Assembly (NCBI GenBank): GCA_014529385.2
Contig: CM043960.1
Span: 36,071,396 to 36,135,395, forward strand
Origin: Adiantum capillus-veneris
Lineage: Eukaryota; Streptophyta; Polypodiopsida; Polypodiales; Pteridaceae
Direction: 5' to 3'
DNA length: 64,000 nt
Shown here: positions 34,486 through 45,745 of the stretch, piece by piece
Position numbering within the stretch: position 1 is the first letter of the stretch
How the letters are laid out: every line of letters begins with the position of its first letter
Notes under the pieces: generated by a model
Told to the model about the DNA's origin: nothing
Seen by the model: the letters and a program-made list of their open reading frames with translations, nothing else
The model's database searches: none
Translations under genes and position numbers: made by a program

Positions 34486-35049
34486 TCATGTGTATGAGAG
34501 TAAGCCCAAAGCTTTTCGGAAAGCTTCAAACTTTTCTCGTGATAACACCTTCGTAAATAGATCTGCAATGTTATCCTGTGTAGGACAGTAAGTTAGTGTG
34601 ATCTCCCCTGCATGTAGCCTTTCCCTGACATAGTGGTAGTGAACCTCTATGTGCTTTGTTCTTGCATGAAATACTGGATTCCTTGCAACTTCCATAGCAC
34701 TCTGACTGTCAGTGAAAATGGTAGTGGGTGCCTGTTGACACTCACAAAGATCTGCCAATAACCTACGTATCCATACACAATCAATTGTTGCCATGAAAGG
34801 TGCCCTGTACTCAGCTTCACAAGTTGATGTAGCCACTGTGGGTTGCTTCTTGCTTAGCCAAGATATACATGCATTTCCCAAGAAAAAACAATTCCCACTT
34901 GTGGAATGTCGTGTGTCAAAATCACCAGCCCAATCTGAATCGCTGTAACCAAGAAGCTGCATAGAACTGTGCTTTCCATACATATCCCCCCTTGGAAAGA
35001 ACATGGAAAGATTAGGGGTACTTGAAAGGTAACGAAGTATGCGCTTCAC
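34486..35049 (-). pseudogene. Copia-B RNase H (after in-frame stop)
   Basis: A 187-codon frame continuing the RT frame after one stop codon at 35053-35055. Contains YLSSTPNLSMFF, GYSDSDWAGDFDTRHSTSGN, WLSKKQPTVATSTCEAEYRA, FTDSQSAMEVARNP and TQDNIADLFTKVLSREK, the Copia RNase H with acidic residues of DSDW, CEAEY, TDSQ and NIAD all present. The homologous codon in the right unit (39374-40387) is CAG, so the stop is a C-to-T change. Confidence 0.9.
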
Positions 35050-35052
35050 AGC

Positions 35053-36237
35053 CTACCAATGATGCATACCTGGGATGTGCATAAATCTGCTTGCTTGTGA
35101 AACCCCAAATTGAATGTCTAGACGAGTGTTGCCTGCCAAATATATCAAGCAACCAACCGCTGCTGCATAAGTATGTACATCAAAAGGTTCTCCAGCATCG
35201 TGCATGCTCAACTTTGATCCAGTTTCTACGGGTGTAGAGATTGGTTTACAATTTTGCATACCAAACTTGGCCAAAATTTTATGCAAATATTTTGCCTGCA
35301 ACATGTATATGCCATCCTCTGATTGCACAAACTGAATACCCAAGTAATAATGTAGCAAACCAAGATCAGACATCTCAAAGGTTTTTCTCAAAGCATCTTT
35401 AAACGCTTCAATTTCATCTGCAGTATTGCCTGTAAGAAGCATATCATCCACATAAAGTGTTAGCATAATGAGAACTCCATCTCTCTTTTTGATATACAAA
35501 GTACTTGCTGTTGGACTATTCTGAAATCCCTGGTCAATCAAATAAGTATGTATCTTCTCATAGCATGCTCTTGGAGCCTGTTTGAGACCATACAAAGCTT
35601 TACGCAATCTACATACCTTTTGCTCTTGACCTTTTACAACAGAACCACTTGGTTGACTTACATTAACTTCTTCCTGCAAATCACCATTCAAAAAAGCAGT
35701 TTTGATATCCAACTGATGCACTTTCCAACCATGATGAGCAGCAATTGCAACTAGTGATCTAATTGTGGACGCACGAGAAGTAGGAGCAAAGGTTTCATCA
35801 TAATCTATGCCTTTCTGTTGCGCATAGCCTTTTGCCACAAGCCTTGCTTTGTACCTGTCAACAATACCATCTTGTTTCCTTTTTACCTTAAAAACCCACT
35901 TTGTACCAATAGGCTCTTTACCTGTAGGCAAGTCCACTAGATCCCATGTATGATTCTTATGAATAGAATCATTTTTTTGTTGCATAGCATCTTTCCACTG
36001 AACACACTCTAAAGCTTGTTCAAATGAATCAGGCTCATCTGCATCACAAAGAGTGCTAAAGCAAGCCAAATCTACTTGCTCTCTGCCAAAAGCAGTACCA
36101 ACACGTGTTTTTCGTGGCAACGGTGCATCCAACTTGCTATCCTGCAAAGTTTTATGAACCCATTTAAGCAAGGTTCTTTCTTCCCTGAGAACTTCTTGCT
36201 CTTCACGCACAATTTCCTCTACATCATGAGGTGTCAC
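35053..36237 (-). pseudogene. Copia-B reverse transcriptase
   Basis: A 394-codon open stretch. Contains EPIGTKWVFKVKRKQDGIVD, YKARLVAKGYAQQKGIDYDE, VHQLDIKTAFLNGDL, KALYGLKQAPRAC, and the catalytic box LTLYVDDMLLTG; then LLHYYLGIQFVQSEDGIYML in the connection. The usual AWYEK motif reads ACYEK. Ends at a TAG (35053) just before the RNase H part and begins after another TAG at 36241, both in the same frame. Confidence 0.92.
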
Positions 36238-36240
36238 ATG

Positions 36241-36684
36241 CTAATCAAAAGATTGATCAAGATTATCAACCTGTTGTGATTCTTGATTCTCCACAAAAGA
36301 AGGAAGCAAACCTTCAAATACATCATGTGTCTGCATATGAGGTACATCAAAAGCAACCATAGGTTGAGCAGTAGTTTCTGCAAAAATTACATCACGACTT
36401 TCAAAAATCTTGTTTGTAGCAGGATTGTAAAGTCTATAACCTTTACTTCCACTACTGTACCCCACAAATATACATTTGATTGCCTTATCATCAAGCTTCC
36501 CACGTAACTGTTGAGGGATGTGAGCATAAGCAAGACAACCAAAAACACGAAGATAACTAACTGAAGGTTTTCTGTCATACCAAGCTTCATATGGAGTAAT
36601 GGTCTTCAAGGCACGAGTAGGACACCTGTTCAAAACATGTGCTGCACAAGCAACTGCCTCCATCCATAGCCCTTGAGCATACAT
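36241..36684 (-). pseudogene. Copia-B integrase C-terminal part
   Basis: In frame with the RT, shifted from the upstream integrase frame. Holds QGLWMEAVACAAHVLNRCPT, ITPYEAWYDRKPSVSYLRVF, GCLAYAHIP and KCIFVGYSSGSKGYRLYNP, the conserved Copia integrase tail (GKGY or GKR region). The shift near 36684 is explained by loss of about 7 bases next to a CTCAAGG repeat, judging from the family motif. Confidence 0.88.
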
Positions 36685-38297
36685 CTAGCCGTCTCCATTA
36701 AAGACCTGTTCTTCCTTTCTGTAACACCATTCTGTTGTGGTGTGCATGGCATAGTGCATTGGTGTTTAATGCCTTTCTTTCCCAAAAAATCCTTAAATGC
36801 ACCTGACATGTATTCACCTCCTCGATCGGTACGAAGAGTCTGTACTTTGCAACCTGTTTCATTTTCAACCATGGCGACATAATGTTGAAAAACTGCAAAC
36901 ACATCTGACTTTGCTTTGAGTGGATACACCCAACAAAACCTGGAAAAGTCATCAATGAAGGTCACAAAATAAAGGTTGTTTCCTATAGATGGCGTCCTCA
37001 TAGGACCACATACATCACTGTGTACAAGCTGCAACTTTCGTGTCCCTCTAACTGAACCATCCTGTGAAAATGCAAATCTGTGCATCTTTCCAAGAACGCA
37101 ACCTTCACATACATGTCTTGGTGGCATCTCCAATAAAGACAAATCATGCACCATATTATGACGTTGTAAAGTCATCAAACTGCCATAACTAACATGCCCA
37201 AATCTAGCATGCCACAACTCAGCATCCTGCATGGCCTGAGTCTTTGTTTTTGCAATACATACCTGAATTTGCTTTTCATAACGATCTAGCACAAATAGTC
37301 CATTTTCCAGCGTACCTGTAGTGATAAGAGAATAACCATTCTCTCGATCTCGTACAACACATCTGTCATCCTCAAAAATGACTCGAAGACCATTTTTTGC
37401 AAGAGAGGATACAGACAACAAATTCTTCTTGATCCCTGGAACATATAAGACATCTGGCAAGCATAAATCTGAACCATCTGAAATGGTAATCAAAATCTTA
37501 CCAACGTCTTTGATTAGATAAGAAACATTATTTGCACATGTCACCTTCTTTCCTGCTAGAGTTGCATCCAATGAACAAAACAAATCCTTCCTTGAAGTAA
37601 TATGCCTGGATGCACCACTATCAAAGTACCAAATCATTTGTGTCTCGTCAACACTATAAGCAGAAAAATCTGAATATACTAAGAAAGTATAAGAATCTTG
37701 CACAAAGTTTACAGACTCTTCTTTAGCTGTAGAAGAATCACCAGAAGCTGAAACAACCAAACTTGACTCTTTATTCTTTTCTTTAGCAATTCGCTTTTTA
37801 CACTCACTAATATAGTGACCAGGTTTCTTGCAGTAGTGACATTTACCTTTCTTCTTGGACTTGTCGGAATCACCTTTAGACTTCTCTGAAGACTGTCCTG
37901 CACCAGACTTGGAGTGATGAGCACTCTCTTTACCCTTGTTTTTGTTCTGTACAACAAGAGCATGATCCATACCATCCACCTGTAAAGACTTGTTCTTACG
38001 TGATTGATCCTCCTGCAATAGCAAAGCCACTAACTCTTCAAAATGAAGAGGCTCAGGATTAGCTCGCAAAGACAGAGTCAAAGAAGTCTGAAAAGTCAAA
38101 TAAGATGGTGGTAGTGAATTGAGTGTTTTGGAAACCAAGTCCTTCTCTGGAATCACTTCATCAATTCTAAGCAATTGCTCTTTAAGATCCTTGATTTTTG
38201 TAAGATGCTCGACGATATCGTCACCTTCATCCATCTGTATTTTGTCAAGTTGTTTCTTCAAAAACTCTATTCTGGCAGCGTTTCTTCCTCCAAACAT
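36630..38297 (-). pseudogene. Copia-B gag C-terminus, protease and integrase core
   Basis: A 555-codon frame. In order: gag core (EFLKKQLDKIQMDEGDDIVE), zinc knuckle CHYCKKPGHYISEC, protease WYFDSGASRHITS, pre-integrase WHARFGHVSYGSL and HVCEGCVLGKMHRF, then the integrase core with catalytic residues in HSDVCGPMRTP, LRTDRGGEYM and PQQNGVTERKNRSL. Ends through the frameshift near 36684. The upstream stop at 38334 is in the same frame, so gag was originally continuous. Confidence 0.92.
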
Positions 38298-38333
38298 AGC
38301 TTGCAGAGTGTTCCAAGCATCCTCAGAAGTTCT

Positions 38334-38648
38334 TCAAGATCTGATATGTGGTGTGATTGTCCTCGTTATGGTTAAGGCAATCACAGCCATAGCTTGTGCA
38401 TCTTTAGTATCCCATCTCTTTTGCTCTGGAGTGACTTGTGAGGGTCCTGCACCAACAGCTGCACCACGACCAGGCGTGGCAGGTGCAATGCTACCTGGAC
38501 GAACTTCATCTCCAGATACATAATCCCACAATCCTTTACCAACCAAAACATTTTTGGCCATAAAAGACCAAAGAGAATAGTTGGTACCATCCAATTTGTC
38601 TTCGGATGTAAACGCACCAAAAATCTCTTTCTCCGTAGATTGAGCCAT
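38334..38648 (-). pseudogene. Copia-B gag N-terminus
   Basis: Starts MAQSTEKEIFGAFTSEDKLD at 38648, chosen over the upstream Met at 38690 by comparison with Copia-C gag (MVDNNNTDVFKMF, also followed by EDRLDG). Contains NYSLWSFMAKNVLVGKGLWD and ALTITRTITPHIRS. Stops at a TGA (38334-38336), which one C-to-T change from CGA (Arg) would explain. Confidence 0.88.
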
Positions 38649-39033
38649 ATTGTGGATGCACACAAGAGAGCAAAAGAACCTCCAAGACATTCACAAATCT
38701 CCTCTCCAATGCAAGAAAAACTCTACACAAAATCTTAGCACAAAGCTAAGACAAGCTGCTTCCCAAAAGAACTGTTTACCTGAAGAAAATCTGTCAAAAA
38801 GCACACCCTCTTGATCTAAACGCCTCCGAAAAGTAACTTCTGCTAAGCTGCTCAGAACAGAATTCTGAGGGCTTGAATGGCTTCAAACGGGGGGTAAAAC
38901 CGCAGGTCACCTACTCAGAATACTCCCAGAACGTCGAGGATGCTCCCACGAGCAAATTTTTCGAAAACTGCCTGAAAACTACGATTGCGCGCGCGGACGC
39001 GAAAACACAAGTAGAGGCTCTGGAAATCACCTT
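38649..39033. other. Copia-B leader
   Basis: Untranslated 385 bases between gag and PBS in minus orientation. It includes a CG-rich patch (GCGCGCGCGGACGCG, about 38986-39000), unusual in this AT-rich window. No ORF of note. Confidence 0.6.
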
Positions 39034-39045
39034 GCTCTGATACCA
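39034..39045 (-). promoter_or_regulatory. Copia-B primer-binding site (tRNA-iMet)
   Basis: GCTCTGATACCA, exact reverse complement of TGGTATCAGAGC, two bases from the middle LTR. This makes the middle LTR the 5' LTR of the left unit. Confidence 0.93.
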
Positions 39046-39047
39046 AT

Positions 39048-39326
39048 TGTTGAAGATGATGAAACAGGAAACAGAAGGAAGATAGCAACTTAGAGTAGGA
39101 AGAAGATGGAGAAGGAGAAGACACAGAGCTTGCGTACGAGATCTCTGTAGTCTATCTCTCTGTATTAGAATAATAGAGTATTTACAAACTCAGAGCTACA
39201 AAGCTTATATGAGACCCTAAGAGATAAGGTGTCCTTTCACACCAGATGTCCAGGGGGAAAAACCCAGTGGGAGAAAAGTGCCTCTGGTGAAGCACGTATA
39301 CACACTAACACTACTACATGTCTACA
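39048..39326 (-). repeat. Copia-B middle LTR (shared)
   Basis: 279 bp, TGTTGAAG to GTCTACA. It acts as 5' LTR of the left unit and as 3' LTR of the truncated right unit, since the PPT AGGGGGGATT (minus strand, 39327-39336) follows directly. Confidence 0.92.
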
Positions 39327-40479
39327 AATCCCCCCTGTAGTGATAGTGTGAATCCGTACAAAGTAGCAGATCATCATGTGTATGAGAGTAAGCCCAAAGC
39401 TTTTTGGAAAGCTTCCAACTTTTCTCGTGATAACGCCTTCGTAAATAGATCTGCAATGTTATCCTGTGTAGGACAGTAAGTTAGTGTGATCTCCCCTGCA
39501 TGTAGCCTTTCCCTGACATAGTGGTAGTGAACCTCTATGTGCTTTGTTCTTGCATGAAATACTGGATTCCTTGCAACTTCCATAGCACTTTGACTGTCAG
39601 TGAAAATGGTAGTGGGTGCCTGTTGACACTCACAAAGATCTGCCAATAACCTGCGTATCCATACACAATCAATTGTTGCCGTGAAAGGTGCCCTGTACTC
39701 AGCTTCACAAGTTGATGTAGCCACTGTGGGTTGCTTCTTGCTTAGCCAAGATATACATGCATTTCCCAAGAAAAAACAATTCCCACTTGTGGAATGTCGT
39801 GTGTCAAAATCACCAGCCCAATCTGAATCGATGTAACCAAGAAGCTGCATAGAACTGTGCTTTCCATACATATCCCCCCTTAGAAAGAACATGGAAAGAT
39901 TAGGGGTACCTGAAAGGTAACGAAGTATGCGCTTCACAGCCTGCCAATGATGCATACCTGGGCTGTGCATAAATCTGCTTGCTTGTGAAACCCCAAATTG
40001 AATGTCTAGACGAGTGTTGCCTGCCAAATATATCAAGCAACCAACCGTTGCTGCATAAGTATGTACATCAAAAGGTTCTCCAGCATCGTGTATGCTCAAC
40101 TTTGATCCAGTTTCTACGGGTGTAGAGATTGGTTTACAATTTTGCATACCAAACTTGGCCAAAATTTTATGCAAATATTTTGCCTGCAACATGTATATGC
40201 CATCCTCTGATTGCACAAACTGAATACCCAAGTAATAATGTAGCAAACCAAGATCAGACATCTCAAAGGTTTTTCTCAAAGCATCTTTAAACGCTTCAAT
40301 TTCATCTGCAGTATTGCCTGTAAGAAGCATATCATCCACATAAAGTGTTAGCATAATGAGAACTCCATCTCTCTTTTTGATATACAAAGTACTTGCTGTT
40401 GGACTATTCTAAAATCCCTTGCCAATCAAATAAGTATGTATCTTCTCATACCATGCTCTTGGAGCCTGTTAGAGACCAT
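39327..40479 (-). pseudogene. Copia-B second, truncated RT-RNase H copy
   Basis: A 337-codon open frame at 39374-40387 from the RT catalytic box (LTLYVDDMLLTG) to the end of RNase H, nearly identical to 34486-35520 and without the stop seen there. A stop at about 40411 breaks the frame upstream, and homology ends near 40479 at the phrase matching KALYGLKQAP in the left unit. Beyond it Gypsy-2 RT begins. The missing part is gag, protease, integrase and the RT fingers. Confidence 0.92.
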
Positions 40480-41321
40480 AAATCTTCTTAGCTCATGTAG
40501 ATTCCTTGGATTAGGCCATGCTTTTATTACCTCTAACTTCGATGGGTCCATACGGACACCATCTTGAGAGATAATATGACCTAGGTATTGAATCTCTTGA
40601 AGGAAAAATTCGCTTTTCTTTTGGTTGAGAAAAAGCTTGTTCTCCCTCAATGCTTGAAACATCACTTGGAGATGCTGCTTATGTTCCTCCAAAGACTTGG
40701 GAGTAGATGATTATATCATCAAAGAACGGTCTAAAGATATTTTCCATTAGACAATTGAACGTGGTTGGTGCATTAGTCAAGCCAAAAGGCATGACTAGAT
40801 ATTCACAAAGGCAAAATGTTGTACAAAACACGGTCTTTCCTACTAAAGTAGGTAGAGCCTTGTAGCTTATCAAACAGATCTTCTACCAAAGGCACGGAAA
40901 ATCTGTTTATGAAAGTGATATGGTTTAGTGCTCGATAGTCCACACACATACGGTATGTACCATCTTTCTTTTACACTAAAAGGACTGGAGAACAAAAGGG
41001 AGAGGAGCTAGGTCTCACCATCCCTTTGTCAACCAATTCTTGTACTTGCCTCATGATCTCCTCTTTTTGAGCTTGAGAAACTCGATATGGAGGCTTGTTA
41101 GGCAGCGAGCTTTCTGGAAGGATCTCAATGCGATGGTCATCATCCCCTCGTTTTGGAGGTAAGTCCATAGGGATATCATCCATGAACAAATCTTGGAATC
41201 CTTTTAGAAAATTAGACATGTCTAACTCTTCTTGATTCCTACCATTTACATTTAATGAAACATTAGGATCTTTTAGAGACTCTTTGACAAAAATCATGTA
41301 CGTAGAAAAAGAGCTCTTCAT
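40480..41321 (-). pseudogene. Gypsy-2 reverse transcriptase remnant (5' part)
   Basis: The frame 40971-41321 holds DDHRIEILPESSLPNKPPYR and MVRPSSSPFCSPVLLV before a stop. 40679-40873 contains [20 protein letters not shown] and the catalytic FFDDIIIYS, with several residues missing before the FDD box. 40426-40692 carries the thumb (FFLQEIQYLGHIISQDGVRM, WPNPRNLHELRRF) and runs into Copia-B at 40479. Compared with Gypsy-1 the palm is retained. Confidence 0.82.
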
Positions 41322-41380
41322 TGATTTATCAAAAGTAGGAGGATTTACAAGTGGTATAGTACGACCACACTCACTATCAT

Positions 41381-42998
41381 CTATATACAGGTTCTTTCCC
41401 CTGTAGGTAAGTAGATTCTTCTTTTAGGGAACTTCATGTTGGCAGCCATGCGATCAAACCATGGCGCCCCTAGGATAGCATCCTTATGTTGGAGAGGAGA
41501 GATGAAAAAGTCTTCTTTGTCGAAATAACTTTGGACATGAAGCCTCAACTTCCCAATCAAGGGAGTAACGGAGGCTTGCTGTCCCTTGAAAGTTGTGTTA
41601 GGGGTTACAATATCTCCCATCTTGAAATCTTGAATGCCCAACTTGGTGGCCAACTCCGTTGATATGAAGTTGTGAGTAGAGCCAGGGTCAAACAAGATGA
41701 AGGCATCATGCTCCCTTCCCTTTCCCCAAGCATAAGAGAGAGATGATCCTTTGCAATGAGCATCCTCTTTGGAGCTCGATGGTGGAAGCCCTAGGAGTCT
41801 CATTGCGAGCATTTTTCTTGGAGAAAGAACGATAGCCATGTCCTTGCTCCCCACACTTAAAACACTTATGGTCCTTGTGAAAAGCTTCAAGCTCTTCAGG
41901 AGAGAGTTTGTTTTTGTCTTTGTAAGCCCCCTTCTCCTTGGACCGATTGTTGTTGTTGGAAGTGCCTTGGGAAGAATTTTGGACATTGGTGTTTCCCTTT
42001 ACATCATTTTTGTCTTTGTTTTCCATGGGTTTGACATTCCGTCTAGCCCCTTGTTCGAAATTGATGCATGAAGCAACCATGGTGTGATGGATTACTTCGG
42101 TGATAGAACCAGGCCGTTGAGAGTTGACGTATTTGGTCATTCCTTCAGGTAATCCCACACAAAATTGTTGCTTTTGCTTGGCGAAGTCTATCTTTTGGAA
42201 GACAGTAGCCTTGAGATGTAAATCCCAAAACTTGTCTACATATTTGTGGATAGACTCATGAGAGAGAAGCTTCAAAGTGCACCATTCAGTGAGCACTTTG
42301 TCCTTTGCATCGCTCGCAAGGAATTGCTTCATGATGGAAACTCGTAGAGTTTTCCATGTCTTTGGGGCTTCACCGTTGCCATGAAGGCTAGCCCACCATT
42401 GACAAGCCAATTTCTGAAAGTGCATAGCTACATGGCGTAGCTTGGAGGACTTCGTGAAGCCCTCGTCTCCAGAGGTGCCATCATAGGTGAGAAAAGAGAT
42501 ACTCTTTCCTCCCTCTTTGAACTTCTTGAGCTTTTGTGACCTTCGCCATGCAGGGTATGATTTTCTCTTTTCTTCCTTTGTTTCCTCTCTTCCCTTTTGG
42601 AATGACGAGGACAAGGACAGTGTGTTGATCTTTTCCTCTTGGAAGGAGTTGGCGATCGTCTAGACCGCCGTCTTCGTGGAGCCACATCTTCAGAGGAACT
42701 TAAAGTTTCATTGCTTTCTTGCTCTTTGGATTACTCCTCGCGTATGGGAGAGAGTCTTCTTTTGGGGGTCTCTTTCAAGTGGCCTCCTAAGCTCTCTCTT
42801 GTCTTGGGGAGGAAGAGAAATCCCACAAGCGCGAAGTTGTCGAGTAACTTTGGCTTGCAAAGCAGGGTTGCCCATAGCTTGCTGCAACCTAGTAATAACA
42901 AGATAATTGACAAACATGGGGGCATCATCATTAGCACCTTCATGTGCAAAAACAAAGCTATTAATGTTCATTCTACTCTCTTGGTTATTGTCAGTCAT
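41381..42998 (-). pseudogene. Gypsy-2 gag and protease remnant
   Basis: N-terminus at 42998 (MTDNNQESRMNIN). An Arg/Ser/Lys-rich piece at 42428-42685 begins MAPRRRRSRRSPTPSKRKRS. The 302-codon frame 41706-42614 carries gag core motifs (HFQKLACQWWASLHGNGEAP, LKLLSHESIHKYVDKFWDLH) and the CCHC knuckle start CFKCGEQGHGYRSF, whose last Cys is lost. The frame 41381-41986 gives the protease: HDAFILFDPGSTHNFISTEL, with D-P-G-S at the catalytic position, and APWFDRM. Frame changes near 42600, 42430 and 41900. Confidence 0.82.
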
Positions 42999-43377
42999 GT
43001 TAACAAAATTTGTATACTTAGTGTATGCTTTGGCAATTCAAAACCTTAGTTGCCACTCCTCTTAGCCTTTGAAAATCAGCACTTAAGTATCTACACCCAC
43101 AGCTCGAAGTGGTTAATTATAGAGAGTAGTGGAGTGGGTCTAATATTGCAGAATTGCCGAGGGCTAGCTCCTTTCGGACTTCTTATGGCTCAATAAGTCT
43201 TAAAAGACCCCATTTTTAAGTCCAAAGCTTACGAGGTGTGCACCATAACCTACATAGTGGGCTCAACAAAACCGATAATAGATCCCAATCCTACTTACCC
43301 TAATATAATTAACAAAATCAACCATTTATAGGCTAGTTAAGGACCTCTCTTCTTAAGCAAGAAAATAGAAACCAAAT
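42999..43377. other. Gypsy-2 leader
   Basis: Untranslated region between gag and PBS. Aligns with 12867-13266 of Gypsy-1 including the GTGCACCATA and GGGCTCAACAAAACCGATAA blocks. No ORF. Confidence 0.6.
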
Positions 43378-43389
43378 GCTCTGATACAA
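43378..43389 (-). promoter_or_regulatory. Gypsy-2 primer-binding site (one mismatch)
   Basis: GCTCTGATACAA versus the intact GCTCTGATACCA in Gypsy-1: one C-to-A change next to the LTR. The LTR begins at 43391. Confidence 0.85.
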
Positions 43390-43390
43390 A

Positions 43391-44975
43391 TGTAATGGAA
43401 ATGGCCTATTAACTTGGAGAGTAGCGAAAATTAGAAAACTTTTAGGAAATTGCTTTGTGAGCATAGCGGGTGAACTTAATAGATGGTAGAAACATAAAGA
43501 CAACATTTAGTTAACCTGGCATGAACAATACTTTTGCAAGAGAGATAATTTAGAAACATGACAACAGTTGAGGACCGGATTTATGTGGAGCCGATCCCCC
43601 CCTCCAATAGGCATTTGTATTATAGTTCCTTCCATCAAGAGAGACTTGTTACAATACAATCTTTGTGTTCCTTGTGACCTAGGTGATGCAATGAAGATGG
43701 AAAGCTTCATGCATCACAAGCATAACATAAACTTTGTGGAAAGCATTAACTATCCCAAGACCTCAAACACCTCCAAAGGTGGAGAGAGCTAACAGGGAAT
43801 GAGGGTAGGGAAGAGGAAGAAGAAACATTTCATAGGAGAAAGAACTAGTTCCTCACTTATCATCACTCTTCTTGCTAGCATACATAATAGCATAGTAATG
43901 AAGATGGAGAAGTTGGCAAGCTTAAGCATTGAAGCATGGCTCTTGGTTGGATTTATATTTCATAGCCAAGAGTTTTGGTGTAGACTCTCAACCTCTCTAC
44001 TTGCTTGGATAAGGAGAGGGGGCTCTTGCACTTTGCACAATACAACATGAGAGTGTGTGTGAGTGTGTGTGAGTGTGTGTGGGAGAGTATACCCCTCAAG
44101 CAACCCCCTAGCATGCTTTGGTCGACCCCCCTTGTAGCTCATGCTTGAAGCTCATTGGACCCCTCCAGGCCTAGCCAATCACAAGCAAGAGTCATACCAA
44201 GCAACAAGGGTAGCCTTGGGACAAGTGTCCCCCTTTCCCCTTTGAGAAAGAGGGCTTGATAAATGCTAAAACAATTAATTAAATCCACTAAATTATCATT
44301 GGACCCCTTGGGAGGCCAACCAATGGGCTTTAGGCACGCCATGAGGGTAACCTAGCTAGGGGCTTGACATGTGTCCTACTTGCCTCTTGGGCAAGGGGTG
44401 CCCTTTGGGAGAGAGAGTGGTCAAGCAACCACCCCCCCTTCTTGCATGGCTCGCCCCCTCCTTTTAGGGATTTTCTTTGACTTTTGTGCTACCTCAAGCC
44501 CCTCAAGCTTGGACCTAGTTCTCACCACAAGCACAATCCTTAAGCCCCTCAAGCTTGGGCTTGATTCCCACCTCAAGTACAACCCTAGCATCTCAAGCAT
44601 GACAAGCACCTCAAGCATCTCAATCATCAAGCACTTCAAGCATCTCAGTCATCAGGCATGACAAGCACCTCAAGCTTGGGCCGGGTTCCCACCTCAAGCA
44701 CAACCCTAGCTTATCTAAGGTCAAAGGACTTTTAACACTAACTATTGGAGGTCTTCAATGAAGCTAACCATAAGGTCTTTAAGCTCCATTAGCTAGCCTT
44801 GCTCTTTGACAGACCATCTCTCATTTGTACCCCTTCACCATTGGTCCCGTGTTGAGATAGATCTGAAAGCGCATGTCTATATTCTAACCCTTGTTCCTGT
44901 TTATTCTCCCACATTAAATGATCAGTTTAATATGAGAAAATCATTTGGGTTGGTTAGATATTAGTTTTTATGACA
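43391..44975 (-). repeat. Gypsy-2 5' LTR (right copy)
   Basis: 1585 bp, TGTAATGG to TTTATGACA. Contains three copies of the 10-bp unit GAGTGTGTGT at about 44050-44080, where the left copy has one. Minisatellite units CAAGCACCTCAAG near 44600-44690. Divergence from the left LTR is several percent by eye. Confidence 0.88.
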
Positions 44976-45745
44976 AAACTTTAAAGTCAACATACACAAA
45001 ACTTTAAAATCAACATACGTGCATATTGCTACACTCTTTGGTACTTGCAGGAGGTAGCTCGGGCAACACTGCCATATACACGCATTCATGAAATTTGAAG
45101 AAATTGGACTTGTATACTGTGATTTTGTTGAGAAGAAACTTTGTTTTGCAATCGATCACGTTGCTTTAAACAATTTGATGTATGCAAAATTTTCCTGCAA
45201 TTTTCTTGCAAAACTGCGCCGCCAAACTCTTTGCCTTGAAACTTGTGTGTCATAGGTTGACATGTCAATGTAAACACTCTTGTGTTGACCTTGGTGCCCC
45301 TTCAGTGGGTGTAAGGGTAGCCTTAGGGCACCTTTTTTTTTTTAGAGCGTGAAAAGCTACAACCTACAATGATGACGACCTAGATGAGAATGATGATGGA
45401 GAAGAAGGGACCGCACCATGTTGCGCATAGCTCAGATGGAGGAAATGATGAAAAGAAAAAAAATTCCCACTTCAAGGCACTCCTGTTGGGCCTAACAACA
45501 CAAGGTTTTTCTCAGGCCATACAAGGTAGAAACGAGAGATAGTGAGGACCATTGCTTACATGGCCATGTAAAACGCCACGGCTTTCTTGCCCCTTCACGT
45601 TGATTCCACTTGGAGGATTAGGGAAGGACGATCTTGGCACTCCTCCACCCAACCCTCTATTTATACAAATAGGGGCTTGTGTGCCACCATCTTAGAGCCG
45701 TGCTCCACAGAGCCATGCTCTGTGGGACACATGTCCTCACATAAC
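44976..45745. other. Non-coding stretch right of Gypsy-2
   Basis: Starts with the AAAC duplication and a short CAAAACTTTAAARTCAACATAC tandem pair (about 44974-45015). A 63-codon minus-strand frame at 45086-45277 has no recognisable motif. Poly-T at about 45332-45341. Nothing else is seen. Confidence 0.4.

Larger units (their letters stand above)
34160..40479 (-). mobile_element. Copia-B: tandem, 5'-truncated Copia array inserted in Gypsy-2
   Basis: Order on the plus strand: LTR (34160-34438), internal region with RNase H to gag (34439-39047), second LTR (39048-39326), then a second PPT plus RNase H and part of RT (39327-about 40479), ending abruptly in Gypsy-2 RT sequence. So two head-to-tail elements share the middle LTR and the right-hand element has lost its gag-integrase half and its 5' LTR. 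The outer Gypsy-2 sequence seems to lose only a few bases at the junctions. No target duplication is visible because one end is truncated. Confidence 0.9.
30233..44975 (-). mobile_element. Gypsy-2: chromovirus with nested Copia-B
   Basis: Minus-strand element of the same family as Gypsy-1: 3' LTR 30233-31806, PPT, chromodomain, integrase, RNase H, RT, protease, gag, PBS, 5' LTR 43391-44975. AAAC at 30229-30232 and 44976-44979 is a 4-bp target duplication. Excluding Copia-B (34160-40479) the element is about 8.4 kb. LTRs differ noticeably more than those of Gypsy-1 (small indels and substitutions throughout), so it is the older insertion. Coding parts are broken but less than in Gypsy-1. Confidence 0.9.

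Noticed and set aside
39374-40387. 337-codon ORF as an independent host gene
   Set aside because: It is clearly the RT-RNase H end of a truncated Copia unit, with a PPT and LTR attached.
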